From: Thioalkalivibrio sp.
GTDB lineage: Bacteria > Pseudomonadota > Gammaproteobacteria > Ectothiorhodospirales > Ectothiorhodospiraceae
DNA: 6,824 nucleotides
Reading direction: 5' to 3'
NCBI GenBank assembly: GCA_007136145.1
Contig: SLHN01000188.1
Location: forward strand, 1 to 6,824
Shown here: in pieces, positions 1 through 6,426 of the stretch
Numbering within the stretch: position 1 is the stretch's first letter
How the letters are laid out: each line of letters begins with the position of its first letter
Program-made: the position numbers and the translations under genes
Notes under the pieces: model-generated
Database searches by the model: none
Told to the model about the DNA's origin: nothing
What the model saw: the letters and a program-made list of their open reading frames with translations, nothing else

Positions 1-63
1 CAGTCCGATCGCCAGCGCCGCCAACGCAGCAATACGATGATCGGCTGGTGCGGGCTGATACAC
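1..63 (-). CDS. Gx-type membrane (putative transporter) protein, N-terminal fragment
   Basis: Only the first 21 codons of this leftward gene lie in the window; the rest runs off the left edge. Reading from a GTG at 63-61 gives a short polar stretch (VYQPAPADHRIA) followed by an alanine/leucine/isoleucine segment, which looks like the start of a first transmembrane helix. Proteins annotated as Gx transporter family, or as heptaprenyl diphosphate synthase component I, typically begin this way and commonly follow a NusG-domain-II gene, as here. The GTG lies 10 nt past the stop of the preceding gene, but the frame is open further upstream, so the true start may overlap that gene. No convincing Shine-Dalgarno is visible, and translational coupling is likely. 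The family call rests on a short fragment plus gene context. Confidence 0.5.
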   Translation of the reverse strand, partial: MYQPAPADHRIAALAALAIGL

Positions 64-73
64 GGTCAGCCGA

Positions 74-445
74 TCAGAAATGCATGCTGTCGAAGCCGAC
101 CTCGGGGCCGCGAACCTGCAGCACCAGTCGGTTGGGCAGACTCACCGCAATGTCGCCGGTTCTTTCCAGCCAGCCGGCGGCCTCGCATATGCCCTGACCG
201 CCGGGAGATCGAAGGCAGCGCGCCTTTCCCGCATGGATTTCGATTTCGGTGATGCCGGCGACGCCACTGATTCTTATTCTGCGATCCTGGTCCAGCCGGT
301 ATTCCCGGGGTTCCTTCCCGGCCTGGGTGACCATCAGATGTGTGGGGGCGTTGCCGGGGGAGTAGGCAAGCGCGAAGCTCGTGGCCACCAGAGCGGTGGC
401 CAATACCAAGGCAACGCCGTCCCCCCAGCGAAGACTCGTGATCAT
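74..445 (-). CDS. NusG domain II-containing membrane-anchored protein
   Basis: A protein of 123 residues. Residues 8-27 form one hydrophobic segment (uncleaved signal anchor or signal peptide). A small beta-rich domain covers about 35-112 and ends with the SLPNRLVLQV strand motif typical of the extracytoplasmic NusG-domain-II family (PF07009). It is probably anchored in the inner membrane facing the periplasm. Family members occur beside ApbE and Gx-type proteins; their biochemical role is not established. The ATG at 445-443 is chosen because it overlaps the apbE stop (ATGA) and places the membrane segment at the N-terminus; the same frame is open further upstream but lies inside apbE. Cysteines sit at 77 and 87. 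As I recall the family, a CPxxxC-like motif and a Cys before LPN are usual. Here the first position reads SPG and the second S, so the cysteine pattern seems altered. Confidence 0.75.
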   Translation of the reverse strand: MITSLRWGDGVALVLATALVATSFALAYSPGNAPTHLMVTQAGKEPREYRLDQDRRIRISGVAGITEIEIHAGKARCLRSPGGQGICEAAGWLERTGDIAVSLPNRLVLQVRGPEVGFDSMHF

Positions 446-1539
446 TCGTCGCCCGGGCCGTTCCCGGTTTGCGCATGGCGAATGCGATGCGGCACATCGT
501 CCTGGAACTTCACTCGAGCCGCCATGCCAGGGGTCAGTTCGACTGAACCGTCGGGCAGGACCACCAGGGCATGGTCGACGCCGAGGCGTCGGGCAAGGCC
601 TGGCCAGTCTTCCGGTCCGGCGATCATCAGCGTTGTGGCGGCCGCATCGGCGAGGGCGGGGTCGGCGTGCAGGACCGTGGCGGCAGCAAGGCCCTGGCTC
701 GGCCAGCCGGTGCGCGGATCGATCACATGATGAATGCGCTGGCCATCCCACTCATAGCCGCGTTCATAATCCCCGGAAGTGAACAATGCCTCGCCGGATC
801 CCAGTTCGATGCCGGCCAATACCCCCGCGCCACGGGGGTGGCGGACTCCGATCCGCCACGCGCGCGCACCCGGCTGCCCCCGTGTCATCAAGTCGCCTCC
901 GGCATTCACGATCGCATGCTCAACGCCGAGTTCGGCGAGGAGATCCAGGCTGCGTGCGACGGCGAATCCCTTGGCCAGTCCGCCGAAGTCCAGTTGCAAC
1001 TCCGGGTGGCGACCGCGCAGACGGGCTCCGCTACGCTCGATATCGGCCATACGCGGCGGATCGTTAATCAAGGCCCGCACTGCGTCCGGGTCTGGCGGTG
1101 GCCCTGCTGCCTCGCTCTGGTGGAAGCCCCAGGCGGCAATCAGACGTCCGAGCGCGGGGTTGAACAGGCCATCGGTCAGCGCCTCCAGTTCCTGTCCGTA
1201 TTCGATCAGCGGCAGCACCGACGGCGGCGCGCTGAACTCGCCACCCATCGCCAGCAATTGGTTCGTACGCCCGAGCGAACCCGGTTCCCAGGCATGCCAG
1301 GAGGCGTGCATGTTCTCGAGATCCGCGCTCAATTCCGCCTCGATTCGCGCCAGATCGTGTTTTCCCGCGGGATACAGAGTGATGTCGACGAGCGTGCCGA
1401 AGGCCTGAAAGGTCAAGCGGTCGGTTTCATGGGTGGTTTCGGTCTGGCGATCGCAGGCGGCAAGTGCAAACAGCAGCAACACGAGGAACACTCTTGCCGT
1501 CGAGTGCTTGACCCGACGCAGGACGGGTGTCCTCGTCAT
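442..1539 (-). CDS. apbE: FAD:protein FMN transferase, ApbE-family lipoprotein
   Basis: ApbE transfers FMN from FAD onto a threonine of periplasmic target proteins such as RnfG or NqrC, with Mg2+ as cofactor. The 365-residue length fits the family (about 350). The N-terminus has basic residues, a hydrophobic stretch (17-28) and the lipobox LAAC with Cys29, so export and lipid anchoring in the periplasm are expected. Family motifs appear in order: FGTLVDITLY at 47-56, DFGGLAKGFAV at 184-194 (nucleotide-binding region), NAGGD at 212-216, TSGDYER at 254-260, HHVIDPRTGWP at 270-280, and ADAAATTLMI at 297-306, where D298 and T302 match the expected metal-ligand positions. The ATG overlaps the gshB stop by 4 nt, and the gene ends in an ATGA overlap with the NusG-II gene. 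No flavinylation target is visible in the window. The start is supported by the signal peptide and the overlap. Confidence 0.95.
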   Translation of the reverse strand: MTRTPVLRRVKHSTARVFLVLLLFALAACDRQTETTHETDRLTFQAFGTLVDITLYPAGKHDLARIEAELSADLENMHASWHAWEPGSLGRTNQLLAMGGEFSAPPSVLPLIEYGQELEALTDGLFNPALGRLIAAWGFHQSEAAGPPPDPDAVRALINDPPRMADIERSGARLRGRHPELQLDFGGLAKGFAVARSLDLLAELGVEHAIVNAGGDLMTRGQPGARAWRIGVRHPRGAGVLAGIELGSGEALFTSGDYERGYEWDGQRIHHVIDPRTGWPSQGLAAATVLHADPALADAAATTLMIAGPEDWPGLARRLGVDHALVVLPDGSVELTPGMAARVKFQDDVPHRIRHAQTGNGPGDE

Positions 1540-2492
1540 GGTGCGCGGCTTGTTTCCAGGAAGTCGATGAACTGGCCGGCGATGTCGAGGCCGCGAGCCT
1601 TGTCCAGCTCGCGAATCCCGGTCGGGCTGGTGACATTGATCTCGGTCAGATAGTCGCCAATCACGTCGATGCCGACGAAATCAAGGCCCCGGGAGCGCAA
1701 TTCCGGACCCAGTTGCGCACAGATCCAGCGGTCGCGCTCAGTCAGCGGGACCGCCTCGCCGCGTCCGCCGGCGGCCAGATTGGCGCGCGATTCGCCTGCC
1801 GCCGGGATGCGCGCCAGCGCGTAGTCGACCGGTTCGCCGTGAATCAGGATGATGCGCTTGTCGCCCTGCTGATATTCGGGCAGGAATCGTTGCGCAATCA
1901 CCGTTCGCTGGTCGAACTCGGTCATCAGTTCCAGAATCACGGAGATATTGGGGTCGCCGAGGTCCACGCGAAAGACCGAGGCGCCGCCCATCCCGTCCAT
2001 GGGCTTGACTACGATGCGTTCCTGCTGGGCCAGGAAGGCGCGGATGCGTCCTCGGTCCCGGGTAATCAGCGTCGGTGGACAGCACTGCGGAAAGTGGGCG
2101 GTAAAGGCCTTTTCATTGACGTCGCGCAGCGCGCCGGGCCGGTTCACGACCCGGACTCCGTCGCGTTCCGCAAGTTCGAGGATGTACGTTGCGTACACGT
2201 ACTCGAGGTCGAACGGAGGGTCCTTGCGCATCAGAACGGCATCGAATCTCGTCATCGGTCCTTCGATGCCTGCATCGAGGTCGTGGAAGTCCTCGGGCTG
2301 GTCGCGAACGGTGACCGCACGGCTGCGGGCATGGGCGACTCCATCCGCGATCCAGAGATCGGCAAGCTCGATATAATGTGCCCGATGCCCTTTGCGCGCC
2401 ATCGCCAGCAGCATTGCCAGCGTCGAGTCCTTCGCGGGTTTGATGGTGTGGATTGGGTCCATCACTACTGCGATGTCAAGCGGTTCGGGCAT
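1536..2492 (-). CDS. gshB: Glutathione synthetase
   Basis: An ATP-dependent cytoplasmic ligase that joins gamma-glutamylcysteine and glycine, the second step of glutathione synthesis. The 318-residue product is close to E. coli GshB (about 316) and shows the ATP-grasp signature throughout: MDPI at 11-14, RKDPPFD at 89-95, VVKPMDGMGG at 161-170 (glycine-rich ATP loop), GDKRI at 210-214, the RIPAAGESRANLAAGG loop at 228-243, and GIDVIGDYLTEINVTSPTG at 274-292 with the metal and nucleotide ligands. The ATG at 2492-2490 is preceded by AGGAG at 2507-2503, with 10 nt spacing. The frame stays open upstream to 2738, but that extension has no family similarity and would run into the divergent gene. 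It heads the leftward operon and overlaps apbE by 4 nt. Confidence 0.97.
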   Translation of the reverse strand: MPEPLDIAVVMDPIHTIKPAKDSTLAMLLAMARKGHRAHYIELADLWIADGVAHARSRAVTVRDQPEDFHDLDAGIEGPMTRFDAVLMRKDPPFDLEYVYATYILELAERDGVRVVNRPGALRDVNEKAFTAHFPQCCPPTLITRDRGRIRAFLAQQERIVVKPMDGMGGASVFRVDLGDPNISVILELMTEFDQRTVIAQRFLPEYQQGDKRIILIHGEPVDYALARIPAAGESRANLAAGGRGEAVPLTERDRWICAQLGPELRSRGLDFVGIDVIGDYLTEINVTSPTGIRELDKARGLDIAGQFIDFLETSRAP

Positions 2493-2708
2493 TTCGTGAT
2501 CGCTCCTGAGTCTATGCCAAGTATGCCATGATCGCGGCCGTTGCACGGGTTCGCCCCCCCCGTTTCGGCTGCGTCCGACCGGCGCGGGATGACCCATTAT
2601 CCGCGAATGGCGGTGCTGTCCGGCCTTGGTCGATTCGTGGCCCGGACCCGCGCCGCTCGCGTTGGCTCTGTCCATGCGAGCGGCGCGATCATCAAACAGA
2701 AGGTCCGC
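2493..2708. other. Divergent intergenic region between gshB and the FimL-like gene
   Basis: These 216 bases should hold the promoters for the leftward gshB operon and the rightward FimL-like gene. Visible are the gshB Shine-Dalgarno (AGGAG, 2507-2503), a C8 run at 2554-2561, a bulged inverted repeat at 2583-2605 (CGC/GGAT pairing with ATCC/GCG around an 8-nt loop), and a GATAAT hexamer on the minus strand (2602-2597) that would suit a -10 element but has no good -35 at 16-19 nt. A second weak -10-like hexamer, TAGACT, lies just upstream of the gshB Shine-Dalgarno. No promoter can be assigned with confidence. I see no coding gene here. Confidence 0.6.
2663..2678 (+). promoter_or_regulatory. 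Possible sigma-54-type -24/-12 promoter for the FimL-like gene
   Basis: The sequence TGGCTCTGTCCATGCG has the GG-N10-GC spacing of sigma-54 promoters (GG at 2664-2665, GC at 2676-2677) and matches 8 of 12 specified positions of TGGCACG-N4-TTGCW. The expected transcription start, near 2689, would leave about 20 nt of leader carrying the ribosome binding site at 2698-2703. GG-N10-GC is common by chance in GC-rich DNA and no enhancer site is recognised, so this is only a candidate. Confidence 0.25.
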
Positions 2709-4790
2709 ATGAATATGGATACCGGAACCTGGGATCACGGCGAGCTGGAGGATCTTTTCTTCTGGCTCCAGCGGGTACTGCAGGAATATGCCGAAAACCC
2801 CCAGTGCCAGGAATGTCTTGGGCTTGCCGGTGACGGTCTTGCCCAGATCCGGCTGGGGCTCGATGCCGTTGGTCGGGATGACGTGGTGCAGTTGTGCGAG
2901 GAGATGCGCCGGGTGGTCACGGCTCTCGCCGAGGAGCGTATCGAAAGGACCCCGGAGGGTGCCGAACTCCTGGTCCGCTCGGCGCTGCGGTTGTCCGGGC
3001 CGGTTGGCCTGACCGCCGCGGGTCCCGAACAGCTCGCTCGCGTGCTGTTGCCATTGGTGAACGATCTGCGCCAGTTGCGCGGGGCCGGCGCCCTGATGAC
3101 CCCGGCCATCGTGATGGCGCCAAGCAGCGCGCCCGTACCCCGTCCTCCGTCAGTTTCCAGCGATTCACCGCGGCTCGGCGCCGGGGCCGTCTGGGTGCAA
3201 TCGCTACATCAGACGCGGAAGCGTTTTCAGCGTGGCTTGCTCGAGCTTTTGCAGGGACGGGATATGGAGGGAGCGACACGGCGTCTCGCGGAAATATCGA
3301 CAGCAATCGCGCAAAGCCTGCCTGCCGGGGATCTGGCCGAATTGTTTCGACTCGCGGCCCGGTTGGCGGTTGCACTGGGCCAGGGCACGGACGGAGCAAC
3401 CGATTCGGCCAAGCCGTTGCTCGGTCGTGTCGACCGGCAATTGGGGAATGCCCTCCGCCAGGCCGAATCCGCGCTTGTCATTGGGCATGACCCGGCAGCC
3501 GAGGTGTTCGCGGTTGATCAAGACCTGACCGGAATGATCGAAGCTGCTTTGCGCACACCGGAAACCCCCATGGTGGATGCCACGTTATCCGCCCATGCGG
3601 CCATGCCGGTTGCGCGTGGGGGTCAGAGACCTGGGGCTCCAGTGGAACCGAGGCCCGTGGATGAGCCGTCGATGGAAACCGGTCCCAGGCGAAGTGATTC
3701 GGGTGAGGCGCGCCTGGAGCCCAGCATTGCCGGGTCGGTGCAAGGCGCTGGGATATCCAGACCGATGGTCCGGGAGGCGGACCGGAATGGTGGCTGGCCG
3801 GGAGGTCCAGAAGGTCGACACCTGGCGCCACTGGTTTATGACCGGGAGGTTCTGGACGAAAGGGTTCTGCCGCCCGGTGCGCAGGCCCCGCAGCCGGAAC
3901 GGATCGCTGTTCTGGATGCTGTCGTCGGCGACCTGCGGAATACGTCTGTCGGGCGTCATTGGGCACCCGGAAATACTGCCGCGATCGCATCCCTTGGCGA
4001 TGGTTTTCGTGCGCTTCATGAACACGCCAGGGACGTTGCTCCAAGACTGGGCGAGTTCGCCCGGATCCTCGAACACTTCGTTGCCGAGTCGAGAACAGCC
4101 AGTAACGGTATCCACGCGGAGGCAGCCCAGGTCATCGAGGATGCGGTGAACGTTTTACCCGGACTGTTGAACGAGGTGCGCTCGGGCGGTGTCCCGGACA
4201 CCCCGGTTGCCGATATCGTTCTGCGCGTGGAAGCCATCATCGAGGAAGGCTTCGAGGATCCGGTGATGGAGCCGGAATCCGCCGGGTCTCAGGTCGAGGA
4301 TTCGGACAAGCTGGCGCGTATGCGCCGCCAGGGTGGCGCGGAAATGGCTCGGCTCGCAGCGGCTTTTGCGGCTTTGGACGGTGATGCCGAGCAGGCAAGC
4401 GCGGATACCGACAACACATTGCCTCCGGCCGAGGCAGCGCTGAAGACCGCCCTTGTCAGGACCTCCGAAGTTGCCTCCTGGCATCCACGCGTTGTCGATG
4501 CGCTGACCCAGGTGGCCGGACACACGCGGATGCTGGAGCAAATCTTGGCTCGTCTTCGGTCTGGTTTATTGGTGGAGATTGGCATTGGGGAACCGGAGGC
4601 GGGTGGCGAACCCGCCGCGTCCGGAGGCGATCTCGGGCAGGTGCTGGAAGAACTCGAACGGCTGCACCTTGCGATCGGTACTGCGGTGGGTAACGCTTCC
4701 GCTGCGCTACTCCAGCAGCACCGCGCCATCAAGGAACTCCAGGACCGATTGTCCGCCGACGCCCGGGTCGGTGATCAGGACGTGCGTTGA
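2709..4790 (+). CDS. FimL-like protein (homologue of ChpA/PilL N-terminal region)
   Basis: A soluble protein of 693 residues with no signal peptide or membrane segment. Residues ~10-275 are helical and resemble, as I recall it, the N-terminal region of the type IV pilus chemosensory kinase ChpA/PilL; the clearest marker is RVLLPLVNDLRQLRG at 111-125, compared with a VVLPLLNDLRAARG-like stretch in ChpA. Residues ~283-395 are a Pro/Gly/Arg-rich linker. Residues ~396-515 and ~535-620 are helical and could be degenerate histidine-phosphotransfer (Hpt) modules: LGEFARILEHFVAES at 447-461 fits the helix that follows the phospho-His in ChpA-type Hpt domains, but HTLKGS is replaced by HEHARD at 437-442. 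Residues 642-685 look coiled-coil. Kinase, CheW and receiver domains are absent. Pseudomonas FimL is also a stand-alone ChpA-N relative lacking the phospho-His, acting with PilG and FimV on piliation and cAMP; a similar scaffold role is inferred here. The ATG at 2709 follows AGAAGG (2698-2703, 5 nt spacing). An in-frame TTG at 2541 is rejected. Confidence 0.7.
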   Translation: MNMDTGTWDHGELEDLFFWLQRVLQEYAENPQCQECLGLAGDGLAQIRLGLDAVGRDDVVQLCEEMRRVVTALAEERIERTPEGAELLVRSALRLSGPVGLTAAGPEQLARVLLPLVNDLRQLRGAGALMTPAIVMAPSSAPVPRPPSVSSDSPRLGAGAVWVQSLHQTRKRFQRGLLELLQGRDMEGATRRLAEISTAIAQSLPAGDLAELFRLAARLAVALGQGTDGATDSAKPLLGRVDRQLGNALRQAESALVIGHDPAAEVFAVDQDLTGMIEAALRTPETPMVDATLSAHAAMPVARGGQRPGAPVEPRPVDEPSMETGPRRSDSGEARLEPSIAGSVQGAGISRPMVREADRNGGWPGGPEGRHLAPLVYDREVLDERVLPPGAQAPQPERIAVLDAVVGDLRNTSVGRHWAPGNTAAIASLGDGFRALHEHARDVAPRLGEFARILEHFVAESRTASNGIHAEAAQVIEDAVNVLPGLLNEVRSGGVPDTPVADIVLRVEAIIEEGFEDPVMEPESAGSQVEDSDKLARMRRQGGAEMARLAAAFAALDGDAEQASADTDNTLPPAEAALKTALVRTSEVASWHPRVVDALTQVAGHTRMLEQILARLRSGLLVEIGIGEPEAGGEPAASGGDLGQVLEELERLHLAIGTAVGNASAALLQQHRAIKELQDRLSADARVGDQDVR

Positions 4791-4814
4791 GCCTGGTGAG
4801 GTCTCATGCGCTCA
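4788..4814. repeat. Nested inverted repeat across the convergent stop codons
   Basis: TGAGC at 4788-4792 pairs with GCTCA at 4810-4814, so the outer arms contain the TGA stops of both converging genes. Inside lies TGAG-GT-CTCA (4797-4806). The arms are short and neither strand carries a T run after the hairpin, so this is not a convincing intrinsic terminator, though it sits where a bidirectional one would be expected. Confidence 0.25.
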
Positions 4815-5558
4815 GCTCAGATCGCCGTAGAGCATCTGCAGAACGGTCAGGGCGACGATGCTGGCGGTTTCCGTGCGCAGTATCCGCGGGCCAAGCCGCA
4901 GACCAAGGAAACCCAGCGCGCGCGCGTCTTCCAGTTCCTCCGAATCCAGTCCTCCCTCGGGTCCGACCAATACACTGACGGTGCCGGCCCCGGGTGCCGG
5001 ATGGTCTCTGCGCAGAGCGTCGAGCTGGACGCCCCCGGGGTCGGCGACGATCCGCATCCCGGCCGCGGGCAATACCCGCAGGGCATCCGGGAGATCCTGC
5101 GGGTCCAGAAGCCTGGGCAGTTCGTTGCGGCCACATTGCTCGGCCGCCGCGTTGAGCACTCCCCGCCAGTGCTGCAGCCTGCTTTCCAGGCGCCGGTGGC
5201 CGGCACCGGACAGGCTGCGGGTAGTCAACACTGGCCAGATTTCGGTGGCGCCGAGTTCCACCGACTTCTGGATGGCAAGGTCCATGTGGTCACCCCGGGC
5301 GATCCCCTGGAGCAACCGTAGCGGCAATGCCGGAGTAGTCGGCGGGGCCGCGACACCCGCCAACTGTACTGAACCGGAGCGGCGGCCGGAGAGCAGCAGC
5401 GTGGCCGTGTACTCGTTGCCCCTGCCGTCGAAGACCCGGCATGCGGCGCCGTCGCGAAGCCGCAGGACCGAGACCGCGTGGCGCAGGGTCTCAGGGGGCA
5501 GCTCCAGCCGCTGTCCCGTGCCGAGATCGGTCTCGATCAGTAGCCGCGGACTGCGCAT
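4812..5558 (-). CDS. rsmE: 16S rRNA (uracil-1498-N3)-methyltransferase
   Basis: RsmE uses S-adenosylmethionine to methylate N3 of U1498 in 16S rRNA on the 30S subunit, in the cytoplasm. The 248-residue length fits E. coli RsmE (about 243). An N-terminal PUA-like RNA-binding part (1-70, including HAVSVLRL and the FDGRGNEY region at 43-50) is followed by a SPOUT-fold catalytic part. Its markers are GIARGDHMDLAIQKSVELGA at 85-104, AAEQCGRNELP at 138-148, the SAM-binding VLVGPEGGLDSEEL at 196-209, and LRLGPRILRTETA at 220-232 in the C-terminal knot. The ATG at 5558-5556 lies 9 nt after the metF stop, so the two genes are probably cotranscribed. The Shine-Dalgarno is weak (GAGCG), which suggests dependence on upstream translation. 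Nothing unusual is seen in the catalytic motifs. Confidence 0.96.
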   Translation of the reverse strand: MRSPRLLIETDLGTGQRLELPPETLRHAVSVLRLRDGAACRVFDGRGNEYTATLLLSGRRSGSVQLAGVAAPPTTPALPLRLLQGIARGDHMDLAIQKSVELGATEIWPVLTTRSLSGAGHRRLESRLQHWRGVLNAAAEQCGRNELPRLLDPQDLPDALRVLPAAGMRIVADPGGVQLDALRRDHPAPGAGTVSVLVGPEGGLDSEELEDARALGFLGLRLGPRILRTETASIVALTVLQMLYGDLS

Positions 5559-5567
5559 GATCGTCGC

Positions 5568-6425
5568 TCAGGTTCCCTGCTTCAGGTTCTTCCAGATGGC
5601 CTCGGAGGCTGCGGCCTGGTTCATGGAGTAGAAGTGCAGTCCAGGTGCGCCTTCGTCCAGCAGCCGCTGGCACAGCCGGGTGACCACCTCGGTGCCAAAG
5701 GCGCGGATCGATGCCGTGTCGTCACCATAGGCCTCGAGGCGTTTGCGGATGAATCGCGGGATCTCCGCGCCGCAGGCATCCGAGAAGCGTGCCAATTGGG
5801 TGTAGTTGGTGATTGGCATGATCCCTGGAATGATCGGGATATCCACACCCTTTGCACTTACGCGTTCGAGGAAGAAGGCGTAGGCGTCGGGGTTGTAGAA
5901 ATACTGCGTGATCGCCGAGTCAGCCCCGGCGGCGGCCTTTTCACAGAAGTGCTTCAAATCCTTCTCGGCATTCCTGGCCTGCGGGTGGACCTCTGGGTAA
6001 GCCGCGACCTCGATCCGGAAATGATCGCCGAACTCTTCCCGGATGAACCGTACCAGTTCCACCGCGAAGCGGAACTCACCAAGTCCGCCGCCAGTACCCG
6101 AGGGCAGATCCCCCCGCAACGCGACCAGCCGACGTAGCCCGTGATCGCGGTAGAGCTGTAACAGATCCCTGAGCTCGGAGCGCGAGGACGAGATGCACGA
6201 GATATGCGGAGCGGCATCGATGTCGCCCTCGCGCTGTATCTCAAGCACCGTCTCCAGGGTGCGGTCGCGAGTTGAACCCCCGGCCCCGAACGTCACCGAG
6301 AAGTACTCGGGCTTCAAGGCGGCAAGTCGAGCGCGGGCTTTGCGCAGGCGCGCGGCGCCCTCCGCGTTCTTGGGGGGGAAGAATTCGAAACTGAACACCG
6401 GATCGGTATTCGTGTGTTGCTTCAT
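5568..6425 (-). CDS. metF: 5,10-methylenetetrahydrofolate reductase
   Basis: An FAD enzyme that reduces 5,10-methylene-THF to 5-methyl-THF, the methyl donor for methionine synthesis. The product has 285 residues (E. coli MetF about 296) and is a TIM barrel with all main markers: FSFEFFPPK at 11-19 with the catalytic Glu14, YFSVTFGAGGSTRDRT at 41-56, AAPHISCI at 71-78, VALRGDLPSG at 101-110 (Asp106 in the folate/FAD site), VAAYPEVHP at 140-148, SAITQYFYN at 170-178 (Gln174), IIPGIMPITNY at 198-208, and the C-terminal GLHFYSMN at 262-269. The ATG at 6425-6423 follows GAGG at 6436-6433, with 7 nt spacing. An in-frame ATG at 6770 would add 115 residues unlike any MetF and is rejected. It is the first clear gene of a metF-rsmE operon. 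Confidence 0.97.
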   Translation of the reverse strand: MKQHTNTDPVFSFEFFPPKNAEGAARLRKARARLAALKPEYFSVTFGAGGSTRDRTLETVLEIQREGDIDAAPHISCISSSRSELRDLLQLYRDHGLRRLVALRGDLPSGTGGGLGEFRFAVELVRFIREEFGDHFRIEVAAYPEVHPQARNAEKDLKHFCEKAAAGADSAITQYFYNPDAYAFFLERVSAKGVDIPIIPGIMPITNYTQLARFSDACGAEIPRFIRKRLEAYGDDTASIRAFGTEVVTRLCQRLLDEGAPGLHFYSMNQAAASEAIWKNLKQGT

Positions 6426-6426
6426 G

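Noticed and set aside
571..1653. Long plus-strand frame (360 codons) opposite apbE
   Set aside because: Apparent protein has no family features, while the minus strand encodes a full-length ApbE with all motifs. Long antisense frames are expected in GC-rich genes.
1527..2531. Long plus-strand frame (334 codons) opposite gshB
   Set aside because: It mirrors gshB almost exactly and shows no recognisable domain; gshB motifs are complete on the other strand.
2541..2708. TTG start adding 56 residues to the FimL-like protein
   Set aside because: The extra residues cover the promoter region, have no visible Shine-Dalgarno, and the similarity to ChpA begins shortly after the ATG at 2709.
2493..2738. 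In-frame N-terminal extension of gshB
   Set aside because: It would overlap the start of the divergent FimL-like gene; the ATG at 2492 with AGGAG gives a normal 318-residue GshB.
4858..5631. Plus-strand frame of 257 codons opposite rsmE
   Set aside because: Ser/Arg/Pro-rich low-complexity translation typical of antisense readings; rsmE is intact on the minus strand.
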